Source: Flavobacteriaceae bacterium
Lineage (GTDB): Bacteria > Bacteroidota > Bacteroidia > Flavobacteriales > Flavobacteriaceae
Assembly (NCBI GenBank): GCA_947472705.1
Contig: CANJDA010000002.1
Coordinates: forward strand, 1 to 35,596
Direction: 5' to 3'
DNA: 35,596 bases
In this document: piece after piece, positions 9,298 to 16,941 of the stretch
How positions within the stretch are numbered: the stretch's first letter is position 1
How the letters are laid out: each line of letters begins with the position of its first letter
Made by a program: the position numbers and the translations under genes
The notes under the pieces: generated by a model
What the model was told of the DNA's origin: nothing
What the model saw: only the letters and a program-made list of their open reading frames with translations
The model's database searches: none

Positions 9298-9597
9298 AAA
9301 CAGTGATTTAAGCCGTAAAAATAATAAAGAAAATTGTTTTTCTCCTTTATAACGTACAAACTTTTAACTTTATTATAATAAACGTAAATTTGTCGCTTAA
9401 ATTTTTTAGGCTTGTCCCAAATTTAGTTTGGGAAGCGAATGGTTCGGGCTGTTTCAGTAAGCCATTTTCCCGCTTTCCGGGTTACACGGTAACCACTACA
9501 ATCGGGGCTAAAAAGTAAATGTATTGATATAAATAAGTAATGACTCGAACTCGAAGAGCGACAGCATGAGACCGATAAAAAACAGTATTAACGACGA
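9298..9597. other. 300-bp divergent intergenic region ahead of leuS, structured
   Basis: No gene is visible here. A possible leuS -7 element TAAATTTG is at 9385-9392. Three successive inverted repeats follow. TCCCAAA/TTTGGGA spans 9415-9433. GGCT/AGCC spans 9447-9463. GGTTAC/GTAACC spans 9480-9494. The stretch 9410-9510 is richer in G+C than its surroundings and resembles degenerate intergenic repeat elements that I recall from Flavobacterium genomes; I cannot confirm that here. It could equally be a structured leuS 5' leader. Confidence 0.6.
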
Positions 9598-12480
9598 ATG
9601 AAATATTTCCACGAAAAAATCGAAGCCAAATGGCAACAATATTGGGCACAAAACCAAACCTTCAAAGCAGAAAATCCTAGCTCCCCTACTTTTCAAGGAG
9701 GGGTGGCCGCGAATGCGGACGGGGTGGTTAAACCCAAGTATTATGTCCTCGACATGTTTCCTTATCCTTCGGGAGCAGGCTTACACGTGGGCCATCCACT
9801 GGGTTATATTGCTTCCGATATCGTGGCACGTTTCAAACGTCACAAAGGGTTCAACGTATTGCACCCACAAGGCTACGATTCTTTCGGATTACCAGCCGAA
9901 CAATACGCTATTCAAACTGGGCAACATCCGGAAAAAACCACTCGCGAAAACATTGCCCGTTACCGCGAGCAATTAGACAAAATAGGTTTCTCTTTTGATT
10001 GGAGTAGAGAAGTCCGTACTTCTAATCCCGATTATTACAAACACACGCAATGGATTTTCATCCAACTCTTCAACTCGTGGTACAACAAGGATACCGATAA
10101 AGCCGAAGACATCGCTACTTTGATAGCCATTTTCGAAAAAGCGGGTAACGCCACTGTGCATGCCGTGTGTGATGACAATATAGACATCTTCTTCCCTTCG
10201 GATTGGAATTCATATACCGAAGAAAAGAAACAACAAATACTACTACAATACCGTTTAACCTATTTGGCAGAAACTGAAGTCAACTGGTGTCCAGCACTAG
10301 GAACAGTTTTGGCTAACGACGAAATCGTAAACGGTGTCTCTGAAAGAGGAGGTCACCCAGTAATCCGCAAAAAAATGACGCAATGGTCAATGCGCATCTC
10401 TGCCTACGCCGAAAGATTATTGCAAGGATTAGAAACCATCGATTGGAGCGAATCCATCAAAGAAAGTCAAAGAAACTGGATTGGAAAATCCGTAGGAGCT
10501 GCAGTAGATTTTAAATTGAAACATTCAAACGAAGTCATTTCTGTTTTCACCACAAGACCCGATACCATCTTCGGAGTAACCTTTATGACCTTAGCTCCTG
10601 AACATGAATTGGTTTCCCAAATCACAACTCCTGAGCAAAAAGTAGCCGTTGAAAGTTATGTTGAAGCCACAGCCAAACGTTCCGAAAGAGAAAGAATGGC
10701 CGATGTTAAAACCATATCCGGAGTATTCACCGGTGCCTTTGCCGAACATCCGTTTACGAAAGAACCGATTCCGGTTTGGATAGGCGATTACGTCTTGGCA
10801 GGTTACGGAACTGGTGCCGTGATGGCCGTTCCTTGTGGAGACGAAAGAGATTATGCCTTTGCCAATTTCTTCAAAGGTCAATTGGGTATGCCCGAAATCA
10901 AAAACATTTTCAATCAAGATATTTCTCATGAAGCCTTTGCTTCTAAAGACGGTTTTGAATTGGTAAACTCCGATTTCCTTAACGGATTAGGCTACAAAGA
11001 AGGAACAAAGAAAATCATTGAGGCCTTAGAACAAATCGGACACGGGAAAGGGAAAACCAATTACCGCCTACGCGATGCGGTGTTTTCAAGACAACGCTAT
11101 TGGGGCGAACCCTTCCCAGTATATTATGTGAATGGCTTACCGCAAATGATTGAAAGCAAATATTTACCCATCGTATTGCCCGAAGTAGAGAAATACCTTC
11201 CTACCGAAGACGGCCAACCGCCGTTAGGAAACTCCACCAAATGGGCTTGGTATATAGTAACCAACGAAGTGGTAGATAATGATAAAATTGACAACAACAC
11301 CGTTTTCCCATTAGAGTTAAACACCATGCCGGGTTGGGCAGGAAGCTCATGGTACTGGATGCGCTATATGGATGCACACAACGAATCCGAGTTTGCCTCT
11401 GCCGATGCCTTGAAATACTGGGAAAACGTAGACTTATACATAGGCGGTAGCGAGCACGCTACAGGCCACTTGCTATACTCTCGTTTTTGGAACAAATTCC
11501 TAAAAGACCGTGGCTACGCCCCAACCGAAGAACCGTTCAAGAAGCTAATCAATCAAGGAATGATTTTGGGGATGAGTGCGTTTGTGTATAGAAGTCAAGA
11601 TTCTAAAAAACTATATTCAAAAGGATTAATTGCTGGGGAAAATGTTCACCCAATCCACGTTGACCTTGCTGTCATCAATGACATCACCAACGAATTAGAT
11701 ATCGAAGCTTTCAAAAAGCATCCACTATATACTGATTATGCAAATGCCGAATTCATTCTAGAAAACGGTAAATACATCGTAGGCCGCGAAGTCGAAAAAA
11801 TGTCCAAATCCAAATACAATGTGGTGAATCCCGATGACATCTGTAACGATTATGGCGCAGATACGTTACGTCTTTACGAAATGTTCTTAGGGCCTTTGGA
11901 ACAAGCCAAACCTTGGAACACCGCAGGAATTACGGGAGTATCAGGCTTCTTGAAGAAACTATGGCGTTTGTATTTTGACGACAATACCGGCTTAAATATT
12001 TCAGATGCTGAACCAACAGCCGACATGTACAAAACCTTACACAAAACCATCAAAAAAGTAACCGAGGATATCGAGAACTTCTCGTTCAATACATCAGTGT
12101 CGCAGTTTATGATTTGTGTCAACGAATTGGCTTCGATGAAATGCAACTACCGAAAAATATTGGAACCATTGGCCATAGTAATATCGCCTTATGCCCCGCA
12201 TATAGCCGAGGAACTTTGGGAGCAATTAGGTCACGAAGGGTCTATCTCAACCGTTGCTTTCCCTATCTGTGAAGAAAAGTACTTGGTAGAAAGCGAAAAA
12301 GAATACCCAGTTTCCTTTAACGGAAAAATGCGTTTCACCATCAAATTGCCTTTGGATTTAACCGTGTCACAAATACAAGAAATCGTATTGGCCGACGAAA
12401 GAACCATCAAACAGTTAGAAGGAAGAACTCCGAATAAGGTTATTATCGTACCGGGGAAAGTGATTAACTTGGTTGGGTAG
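9598..12480 (+). CDS. leuS: Leucyl-tRNA synthetase with an N-terminal in-frame palindromic insertion
   Basis: This class I aminoacyl-tRNA synthetase charges tRNA-Leu. The 960-residue protein has the HIGH signature as HVGH (residues 63-66, in FPYPSGAGLHVGHPLGY). The CP1 editing-domain region includes TTRPDTIFGVTFM. The KMSKS loop is at residues 734-738. The C-terminal anticodon-binding domain is complete. Residues ~27-44 (PSSPTFQGGVAANADGVV) appear to be an extra segment: the DNA under them is a hairpin-rich G+C island, and conserved sequence resumes directly after it at KPKYYVLDMFPYPSG. A strong terminator follows the stop codon. Confidence 0.97.
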   Translation: MKYFHEKIEAKWQQYWAQNQTFKAENPSSPTFQGGVAANADGVVKPKYYVLDMFPYPSGAGLHVGHPLGYIASDIVARFKRHKGFNVLHPQGYDSFGLPAEQYAIQTGQHPEKTTRENIARYREQLDKIGFSFDWSREVRTSNPDYYKHTQWIFIQLFNSWYNKDTDKAEDIATLIAIFEKAGNATVHAVCDDNIDIFFPSDWNSYTEEKKQQILLQYRLTYLAETEVNWCPALGTVLANDEIVNGVSERGGHPVIRKKMTQWSMRISAYAERLLQGLETIDWSESIKESQRNWIGKSVGAAVDFKLKHSNEVISVFTTRPDTIFGVTFMTLAPEHELVSQITTPEQKVAVESYVEATAKRSERERMADVKTISGVFTGAFAEHPFTKEPIPVWIGDYVLAGYGTGAVMAVPCGDERDYAFANFFKGQLGMPEIKNIFNQDISHEAFASKDGFELVNSDFLNGLGYKEGTKKIIEALEQIGHGKGKTNYRLRDAVFSRQRYWGEPFPVYYVNGLPQMIESKYLPIVLPEVEKYLPTEDGQPPLGNSTKWAWYIVTNEVVDNDKIDNNTVFPLELNTMPGWAGSSWYWMRYMDAHNESEFASADALKYWENVDLYIGGSEHATGHLLYSRFWNKFLKDRGYAPTEEPFKKLINQGMILGMSAFVYRSQDSKKLYSKGLIAGENVHPIHVDLAVINDITNELDIEAFKKHPLYTDYANAEFILENGKYIVGREVEKMSKSKYNVVNPDDICNDYGADTLRLYEMFLGPLEQAKPWNTAGITGVSGFLKKLWRLYFDDNTGLNISDAEPTADMYKTLHKTIKKVTEDIENFSFNTSVSQFMICVNELASMKCNYRKILEPLAIVISPYAPHIAEELWEQLGHEGSISTVAFPICEEKYLVESEKEYPVSFNGKMRFTIKLPLDLTVSQIQEIVLADERTIKQLEGRTPNKVIIVPGKVINLVG
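9676..9729 (+). repeat. 54-bp palindromic repeat element inserted in frame in leuS
   Basis: The stretch covers exactly 18 codons. It has two adjacent inverted repeats: CCCCT-CTT / AAG-AGGGG around loop TTC (9683-9703), and CCGC/GCGG around GAAT (9707-9718). It then ends GACGGGGTGGTT. Its base composition differs sharply from the rest of leuS. It resembles a short palindromic element (AAGGAGGGGTGGC...GACGGGGTGG) that I recall as recurring between genes in flavobacterial genomes. In-frame insertion into a protein would parallel the Rickettsia palindromic elements. The structure is seen directly; the family identity is from memory. Confidence 0.65.
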
Positions 12481-12486
12481 CAATAC

Positions 12487-12517
12487 AAATCCGTTACGCT
12501 AATTACGGATTTTTTTT
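12487..12517 (+). terminator. Intrinsic terminator of leuS
   Basis: An 8-bp stem AAATCCGT / ACGGATTT closes a 10-nt loop and runs into seven more T. It begins 7 bp after the leuS stop. Confidence 0.88.
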
Positions 12518-12610
12518 ATTGTGTTTTAGAAATGGTTTTTTATAGTCTATTTCGTTCAGGGCTTGTCAATAGTGCGTTTATTGAGTAATATGTAACCAAA
12601 AAAAAGTTTT

Positions 12611-12629
12611 TTTTGTAGCTTTGTGCCAA
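12611..12629 (+). promoter_or_regulatory. Promoter (-7 TAGCTTTG) of the NUMOD4-like gene
   Basis: This 19-mer is identical to 6034-6052 and contains TAGCTTTG at 12616-12623, an exact TAnnTTTG match, 25 bp before the ATG at 12649. No clear -33 TTG is seen at the usual distance. Confidence 0.68.
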
Positions 12630-12648
12630 TACCACAAATACCACTATA

Positions 12649-13227
12649 ATGTTCAGATTGTACGCAAACGAAGAATTTCGGGAAATCGAATTAAATGCCC
12701 CGTTGAAATTCAGGTATGCTGTTTCCAATAGAGGAAGACTTGTTAGTTTTACAGATAAGATAACGGAAGGCAATTTATTAAAAGGATCTACAGCTGATGG
12801 CTACAGGATTTTTCGATATCAAAAAATGATTAACGGGAAACGGGTCTATACCACATTTTTTATTTACAAACTTGTTGCAGAGTTATTCATTCCAAAAACA
12901 TCCGAAGATCAGAAACATGTTTTGCATTTGGATTATGTTCGAGACAATGATTTGGTTGCAAATTTGAAATGGGCAACTTATGAAGAGAAAATGGAACATT
13001 ATAGAAGAAGCCCACACGTTATAAATTCAAAGAAAAAATTAATCGAACACAATATAAAGGCTGACGGTAGAAAACTAACGTCAACAAGTGTCATTCGCTT
13101 AAAAAAAATACTAAAAAAACCCAATCAAAATACCCGAATTAAAATATTGGCCAAACAATTCGGTATTAGCGAAATGCAGATTTATAGAATAAAGCGAGGT
13201 GAAAATTGGGGACATATAGTTGTTTAG
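12649..13227 (+). CDS. NUMOD4 / degenerate HNH domain protein with C-terminal helix-turn-helix
   Basis: The 192-residue protein has three parts. Residues ~1-50 form a NUMOD4-like module (YAVSNRGRLVSF). Residues ~50-115 resemble an HNH homing-nuclease core (IYKLVAELFIP, then VLHLDYVRDNDLVANLKWAT). The C-terminus reads as a helix-turn-helix (RIKILAKQFGISEMQIYRIK, then GENWGHI). In typical HNH members the core reads HHID...NN...NLEW; here the first His is Leu and the NN pair is DND, so nuclease activity is doubtful. It is not inside an intron or another gene. DNA binding is likely; the role is unknown. Its stop directly abuts that of the convergent Lrp gene. Confidence 0.75.
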   Translation: MFRLYANEEFREIELNAPLKFRYAVSNRGRLVSFTDKITEGNLLKGSTADGYRIFRYQKMINGKRVYTTFFIYKLVAELFIPKTSEDQKHVLHLDYVRDNDLVANLKWATYEEKMEHYRRSPHVINSKKKLIEHNIKADGRKLTSTSVIRLKKILKKPNQNTRIKILAKQFGISEMQIYRIKRGENWGHIVV

Positions 13228-13235
13228 TTACAACT
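13218..13235. repeat. Inverted repeat across the abutting stops of the NUMOD4-like and Lrp genes
   Basis: AGTTGT / ACAACT (6 bp) flank TTAGTT, which holds the TAG stop of the plus-strand gene and the first bases of the Lrp stop on minus. No T-run follows. It may be a weak bidirectional terminator or chance. Confidence 0.4.
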
Positions 13236-13698
13236 GGATTTGCCTTTCGATTTGTTGTTCTAACGAAATGAATGTTTCGGTTCTAGAAACACCTTCAATA
13301 GGCTGTATTTTTTTGTTGAGCAGTTGCATCAAATGTTCGTTATCGCGGCAAATGATTTTAATGAGGATACTCCAGTTTCCTGTGGTGTAGTGGCATTCTA
13401 GCACTTCTGGAATTTTCTTTAGTTCGCGCACCGCATCCGAATTGCTTGAAGCTTTATCTAAATAAACTCCAATAAAAGCCATTGTTTTATACCCTAGGAC
13501 TTTATTATTGATGATAAATTTTGAACCTGCAATCACTCCCGCGTCTTCCAGTTTTCGTAGTCTTTGATGTATAGCCGCACCTGAAATTCCTATTTTATTA
13601 GCAATTTGCAATATCGGTTTTCGAGCATCTTCCATCAAGTCGCGCAGGATTTCTTTGTCTATGCCATCTATTTCTATTTGTAGTTGATTTATTTTCAT
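13228..13698 (-). CDS. Lrp/AsnC family transcriptional regulator
   Basis: This is a 156-residue feast/famine-type regulator. The N-terminal AsnC-type helix-turn-helix occupies about residues 10-60 (IDKEILRDLMEDARKPILQIANKIGIS-type sequence, then QRLRKLEDAGVI). A C-terminal RAM ligand-binding domain follows (about residues 70-150; ECHYTTGNWSILIKI). Such proteins bind DNA as dimers or octamers and usually sense amino acids. It lies downstream of the saccharopine-dehydrogenase-like gene on the same strand, but a terminator separates them, so it probably has its own promoter. Control of the neighbouring lysine-type enzyme is possible but is only inferred. Confidence 0.93.
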   Translation of the reverse strand: MKINQLQIEIDGIDKEILRDLMEDARKPILQIANKIGISGAAIHQRLRKLEDAGVIAGSKFIINNKVLGYKTMAFIGVYLDKASSNSDAVRELKKIPEVLECHYTTGNWSILIKIICRDNEHLMQLLNKKIQPIEGVSRTETFISLEQQIERQIQL

Positions 13699-13748
13699 AT
13701 ACTATACATTTAAAAGTAAAAATACAGATTTACATTATATCTATAAAC

Positions 13749-13778
13749 AAAAAACCGAAATCAGTTATGATTCCGGTT
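13749..13778 (-). terminator. Intrinsic terminator of the saccharopine-dehydrogenase-like gene
   Basis: On the minus strand AACCGGAATC pairs with GATTTCGGTT over 10 positions (one G-U wobble) around the loop ATAACT, followed by a T-run. It lies about 20 bp after the stop codon. Confidence 0.82.
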
Positions 13779-13799
13779 ATGATATAGGATTTATGATTT

Positions 13800-15173
13800 C
13801 TAATTTCCAATCAGTTTATCAGGATTGTACCCAACATAAGGCATTTCTGTTTCTTTGAAAACAACACCGAATTCTTCGAGTTCTTTTAAGATAGGTTCAT
13901 ATACTTCTTTGCGAATGGGCAATTGTACACCTGGCGTTTTAATATTGCCGTTTAGTATTTGCAAGGTTGCCATCGCAACAGGTAAGCCAACGGTTTTTGC
14001 CATTGCAGTATAGGTTTGATCATCGCCTATGCAAACCATCTTAGAGTCTATTTGTTTTTGCTCGCCATTGATTTCGTAGCCAAATTTGTGGTACATCACA
14101 ATCATGTCTTTGTCTTCGGGTTGCAAGGTCCAACTGTCGTTTAAGATACGTTCTAAAATTTGGGCCGGAGTTGCATTTTTCAGTCCTACAATTTTCTTCG
14201 GATTGAATAAATCGAGTTCCAATAACTTGTCCCACATGATGTCATCTTGCTCGATGCCTAGTTGCAAACGCGCTTTAATTTCTACAGAATCCGTTGGGTG
14301 ATAAGGTAAAAAGGAATTGATAAAATCACGGTAACTCATGGTTTCGGAATGTTCCATCACATACGAATCATCCGTCATGCCTAGTTGTACAAACATGTTC
14401 CAAGCTTTGGAATAACCAACACGACGTATGGTTCCTCTATACAACGTGAGTACATCGTCTAAGCCGTAAACACTTCGGTATTTTAAAGAATCGCGGTTGG
14501 CATAGCCTTCAAATTTGCCATAGCCTTCAACATGTAAAAACTCAGTTCTTCTAAATAATTTGTGATAGGGAATGTATTTGTATTTGCCTTCTTGTATAAA
14601 CTTGGCAGCACCACCTTGACCGGCCAAGACTACGTTTCTCGGAGCCCAAGTAAATTTGTAATTCCATAAATTGTTATCGCTTTCGGGAGCTACTAGCCCT
14701 CCACAAAAGGATTCGAATAATATCATTTTGCCCCCTTTGTCTTCAATTTCGTGTATGACTTTCATAGCACTCATGTGGTCTATGCCTGGGTCAAGCCCAA
14801 TTTCATTCATAAAAACCAAACCGTTGGCTTTTACTTCGGTATCTAAACTTTGCATGGCATCGGAAACATAGGAAGCAGTGACCATATTTTTCTTAAATGC
14901 TACACAGTCTTTGGCCACATCAATATGCATATGAGCAGGTAACATTGAAATTACTATGTCGGCTTTTTGAATCTCGCTTTTGCGTTGTTCAACATTATTA
15001 ATATCTAAAGCAATTGCGGTAGCATTAGGATGGTTGTTGGTTTTGCGTTGGGCTAATTCTAAAGACAAATCGCCAATAGTCAAATGCAGGTTTTCGACTA
15101 TAGATTTGTTTAAAAGGTATTGTATCAGGGATGATGCCGAGCGTCCGGCGCCTATGATTAATATGTTTCTCAT
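13800..15173 (-). CDS. Saccharopine dehydrogenase family protein
   Basis: This is a cytosolic NAD(P)-dependent oxidoreductase of the saccharopine dehydrogenase family. It probably acts in lysine breakdown (saccharopine to glutamate plus aminoadipate semialdehyde) or a related reaction. It opens with the Rossmann motif NILIIGAGRSASSLIQYLL. Also visible are the DIVISMLPAHMHIDVAKDCV segment and MNEIGLDPGIDHMSAMKVI, both characteristic of the family. I start at the ATG at 15173 (457 aa). The ORF-track start is a TTG at 15197 that overlaps a -7 element (TACATTTG). The exact substrate is uncertain. An Lrp/AsnC regulator lies just downstream. Confidence 0.88.
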   Translation of the reverse strand: MRNILIIGAGRSASSLIQYLLNKSIVENLHLTIGDLSLELAQRKTNNHPNATAIALDINNVEQRKSEIQKADIVISMLPAHMHIDVAKDCVAFKKNMVTASYVSDAMQSLDTEVKANGLVFMNEIGLDPGIDHMSAMKVIHEIEDKGGKMILFESFCGGLVAPESDNNLWNYKFTWAPRNVVLAGQGGAAKFIQEGKYKYIPYHKLFRRTEFLHVEGYGKFEGYANRDSLKYRSVYGLDDVLTLYRGTIRRVGYSKAWNMFVQLGMTDDSYVMEHSETMSYRDFINSFLPYHPTDSVEIKARLQLGIEQDDIMWDKLLELDLFNPKKIVGLKNATPAQILERILNDSWTLQPEDKDMIVMYHKFGYEINGEQKQIDSKMVCIGDDQTYTAMAKTVGLPVAMATLQILNGNIKTPGVQLPIRKEVYEPILKELEEFGVVFKETEMPYVGYNPDKLIGN

Positions 15174-15194
15174 GCGTTGGTTTGTTGATGGTAG

Positions 15195-15202
15195 CAAATG
15201 TA
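15195..15202 (-). promoter_or_regulatory. Promoter -7 element that decides the saccharopine-dehydrogenase-like start
   Basis: On the minus strand this reads TACATTTG, matching TAnnTTTG. It lies 21 bp before the ATG at 15173 and overlaps the upstream TTG chosen by the ORF caller. A TTG sits 15 bp further upstream, slightly closer than the usual -33 spacing. Confidence 0.6.
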
Positions 15203-15218
15203 TGAATTTGATTTAAAC

Positions 15219-15248
15219 AAAAAAGCCCATCGTTTCGGATGAGCTTTT
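15219..15248 (-). terminator. Intrinsic terminator of the DUF3108-small membrane protein pair
   Basis: On the minus strand AAAAGCTCATC pairs with GATGGGCTTTT (11 positions, one G-U wobble) around CGAAAC, followed by more T. It begins 3 bp after the stop of the 107-residue gene. Confidence 0.85.
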
Positions 15249-15251
15249 GAA

Positions 15252-15575
15252 TTATTCTAAGCCTTCTAGTTCTTCCAAATCTTTTTTGGCTTCTTTATTG
15301 TTTTCTATTTTTTGTTCTTCAAATTGAGTGTCTTTGGCTACTTTGTCTTTAATGAAAAGAGTTTTTCCCATTACAAAGGTGGAACAAAGTACTCCTATGA
15401 ACAATAAAAATTTAGGTATTTTTTTTTGTTTACTTTCTGATTTTTTGAGCAATATTAAGCTAAAGGCTATGGCTAATCCGATAGGCAAAAAGGCCAAAGT
15501 GTCCATAGGTAATATAGAGAACACTAGTGCTAAAGCAGTAAAGAGTAGTGCTAAAATTAAAAACAGTTTTCTCAT
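15252..15575 (-). CDS. Small membrane protein of unknown function
   Basis: I do not recognise this 107-residue protein as a named family. It has hydrophobic segments at about residues 2-20, 26-43 and 56-73 that look like membrane helices. A highly charged, glutamate- and lysine-rich tail follows (KIENNKEAKKDLEELEGLE) that may form a coiled coil in the cytoplasm. It starts 12 bp after the DUF3108 gene and is followed by a terminator, so the two genes are very probably co-transcribed. Confidence 0.75.
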   Translation of the reverse strand: MRKLFLILALLFTALALVFSILPMDTLAFLPIGLAIAFSLILLKKSESKQKKIPKFLLFIGVLCSTFVMGKTLFIKDKVAKDTQFEEQKIENNKEAKKDLEELEGLE

Positions 15576-15587
15576 AATTTTGTCAAA

Positions 15588-16349
15588 TTAAATTCCGCTA
15601 GCAGATGTTAAAACCAATTGTCCAGTGCCAACAGGAATGCTGAATTTTAGTAAAGTTGGAATTTTTTTAGCATCGGCGGTCAACCAAATTAGGTTTTTGT
15701 CTTTCCCGCGCAAAGCATCGGTTTTAGCACCAATGGATATTTTATAACATTCTTTTTTGCCTAAATTTCCAGCGTTAACGGTTTCTTTCCCCATAAATTT
15801 TAAGGTTACTGGAATCTGTTTTTCATCAAAAACGATCATCATGGTTTGTGTTTGCCCTTCTTTTAATTTGCTCAAATCCATCGTTCTTACTTTATAAAAC
15901 ATGGATATTACATCTTGCGTGGAGCCGCCAATGGTGAAGGTTTTTTGAGTTTCGGGTCTGTTTTTCTTTTTGGCAGTACTGTTTATAGTATTGCCTTTGA
16001 AAGCGTATTTTTCTTTTTTGGTCCAGCCGCCTTCATCTATACTTCTTTTGTATAAACTTGGTTTTAGTGTTTGCGGATTGACATAAGATTCATAAATATC
16101 TCTTATTTTAAAGAAAGAATCCCATTTGCTGTAAGTTGATAATTCACAGCTTAAATGTAAGTAAGTATTTTTAGAAGTAGCCAAAGTTTCAGTACTCATT
16201 GTAACTTGAGCTAGTTGTGTCATTAAGCCACTCATGTTATATGACCCTGCAAAAACCAATCTTTCTCCTGATTTAATAGTTTGGCTATTAAGGGTAGTGA
16301 ATGTTCCAGAAATTAGTACTGTAAAAAGTACAAAAAGTATTCTTCTCAT
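15588..16349 (-). CDS. DUF3108 periplasmic protein
   Basis: The 253-residue protein has a Sec signal peptide (MRRILFVLFTVLISGTFTTLNSQ) followed by a beta-rich domain. Features typical of DUF3108 are GERLVFAGSYNMSGL near the start, the DVISMFYKVRTMDLSKL segment, and NLIWLTADAKKIPTLLKF near the end. The family is periplasmic or surface-exposed and of unknown function. It heads a two-gene unit with the small membrane protein. A TATATTTG -7 element lies at 16368-16375 (minus), about 20 bp before the start. Confidence 0.85.
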   Translation of the reverse strand: MRRILFVLFTVLISGTFTTLNSQTIKSGERLVFAGSYNMSGLMTQLAQVTMSTETLATSKNTYLHLSCELSTYSKWDSFFKIRDIYESYVNPQTLKPSLYKRSIDEGGWTKKEKYAFKGNTINSTAKKKNRPETQKTFTIGGSTQDVISMFYKVRTMDLSKLKEGQTQTMMIVFDEKQIPVTLKFMGKETVNAGNLGKKECYKISIGAKTDALRGKDKNLIWLTADAKKIPTLLKFSIPVGTGQLVLTSASGI

Positions 16350-16367
16350 GATTTTAATTTAATGCTG

Positions 16368-16375
16368 CAAATATA
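16368..16375 (-). promoter_or_regulatory. Promoter -7 element for the DUF3108 unit
   Basis: Minus-strand TATATTTG is an exact TAnnTTTG match 18 bp before the ATG at 16349. Confidence 0.55.
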
Positions 16376-16442
16376 AAATTTTTAAAATGGTTGAAATACC
16401 AAAAGAAATCTGAAATTTCTTTATTTGTAATCAGATAACGGA

Positions 16443-16450
16443 TAAATTTG
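16443..16450 (+). promoter_or_regulatory. Promoter -7 element that decides the DUF423 start
   Basis: TAAATTTG matches TAnnTTTG, 24 bp before the ATG at 16475, and it overlaps the TTG (16448) used by the ORF track. A TTTG lies 15 bp upstream, slightly too close for a standard -33. Confidence 0.6.
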
Positions 16451-16474
16451 TGTTTTCGTATACAAATTAAAATA

Positions 16475-16861
16475 ATGGAAAGAAAAATATCTGCAGTAGC
16501 TGCCTTAATGGGAATGACAGCAATAATATTAGGAGCTTTTGGAGCTCATGCTTTGAAAAAACATTTAACGATAGAACAACTAGGGGCTTTTGAAACAGGA
16601 GTAAAGTATCAAATGTATCATGCGCTGTTTTTGTTGTTTTTGGGGTTTAATTTTTTATTGGATGAAAAGTCTAAAAAAGTCATTTTCAGTTTGGTCATTA
16701 TTGGAGTATTTTTCTTCTCAGGTTCCATTTATTTGTTGACAACCAAAAGTATAAGTGGCATCGATTTTAAACCACTTGGAATTGTAACTCCTATTGGTGG
16801 CGCCTTATTAATAGTGGCTTGGGGAATTTTGTTTTGGAGATTATTGAAAAAGAAACAATAA
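16475..16861 (+). CDS. DUF423 family membrane protein
   Basis: This is a small inner-membrane protein of the DUF423 (YgdD-like) family, of unknown function. With the start at the ATG at 16475 it is 128 residues and has four hydrophobic helices. The family signature is present in the first helix and after it (MGMTAIILGAFGAHALKKHL, then FETGVKYQMYHALFLL), and the end is PIGGALLIVAWGILF. The ORF-track start adds nine residues from a TTG that lies in the promoter. It is divergent from the DUF3108 gene and 80 bp ahead of pckA. Confidence 0.92.
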   Translation: MERKISAVAALMGMTAIILGAFGAHALKKHLTIEQLGAFETGVKYQMYHALFLLFLGFNFLLDEKSKKVIFSLVIIGVFFFSGSIYLLTTKSISGIDFKPLGIVTPIGGALLIVAWGILFWRLLKKKQ

Positions 16862-16899
16862 TATTTTCAACAAAAAAATAGTTTCTTTAATTTAATTTT

Positions 16900-16907
16900 T
16901 ACCTTTG
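16900..16907 (+). promoter_or_regulatory. Promoter -7 element for pckA
   Basis: TACCTTTG matches TAnnTTTG, 34 bp before the pckA ATG. The -33 element is not clear. Confidence 0.55.
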
Positions 16908-16941
16908 TAGCCTCATTATAATACAATACAAACTAATTTCT

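Noticed and set aside
9298-9597. T-box riboswitch ahead of leuS
   Set aside because: No T-box consensus (e.g. TGGNACC) or terminator/antiterminator pair is visible, and T-boxes are not typical of Bacteroidota.
9508-9696. 62-residue minus-strand ORF across the leuS start
   Set aside because: Overlaps the leuS N-terminus and the palindromic element; no recognisable protein features or promoter.
12540-12773. 77-residue minus-strand ORF ahead of and into the NUMOD4-like gene
   Set aside because: Runs through a clear plus-strand promoter and coding start; looks like a shadow.
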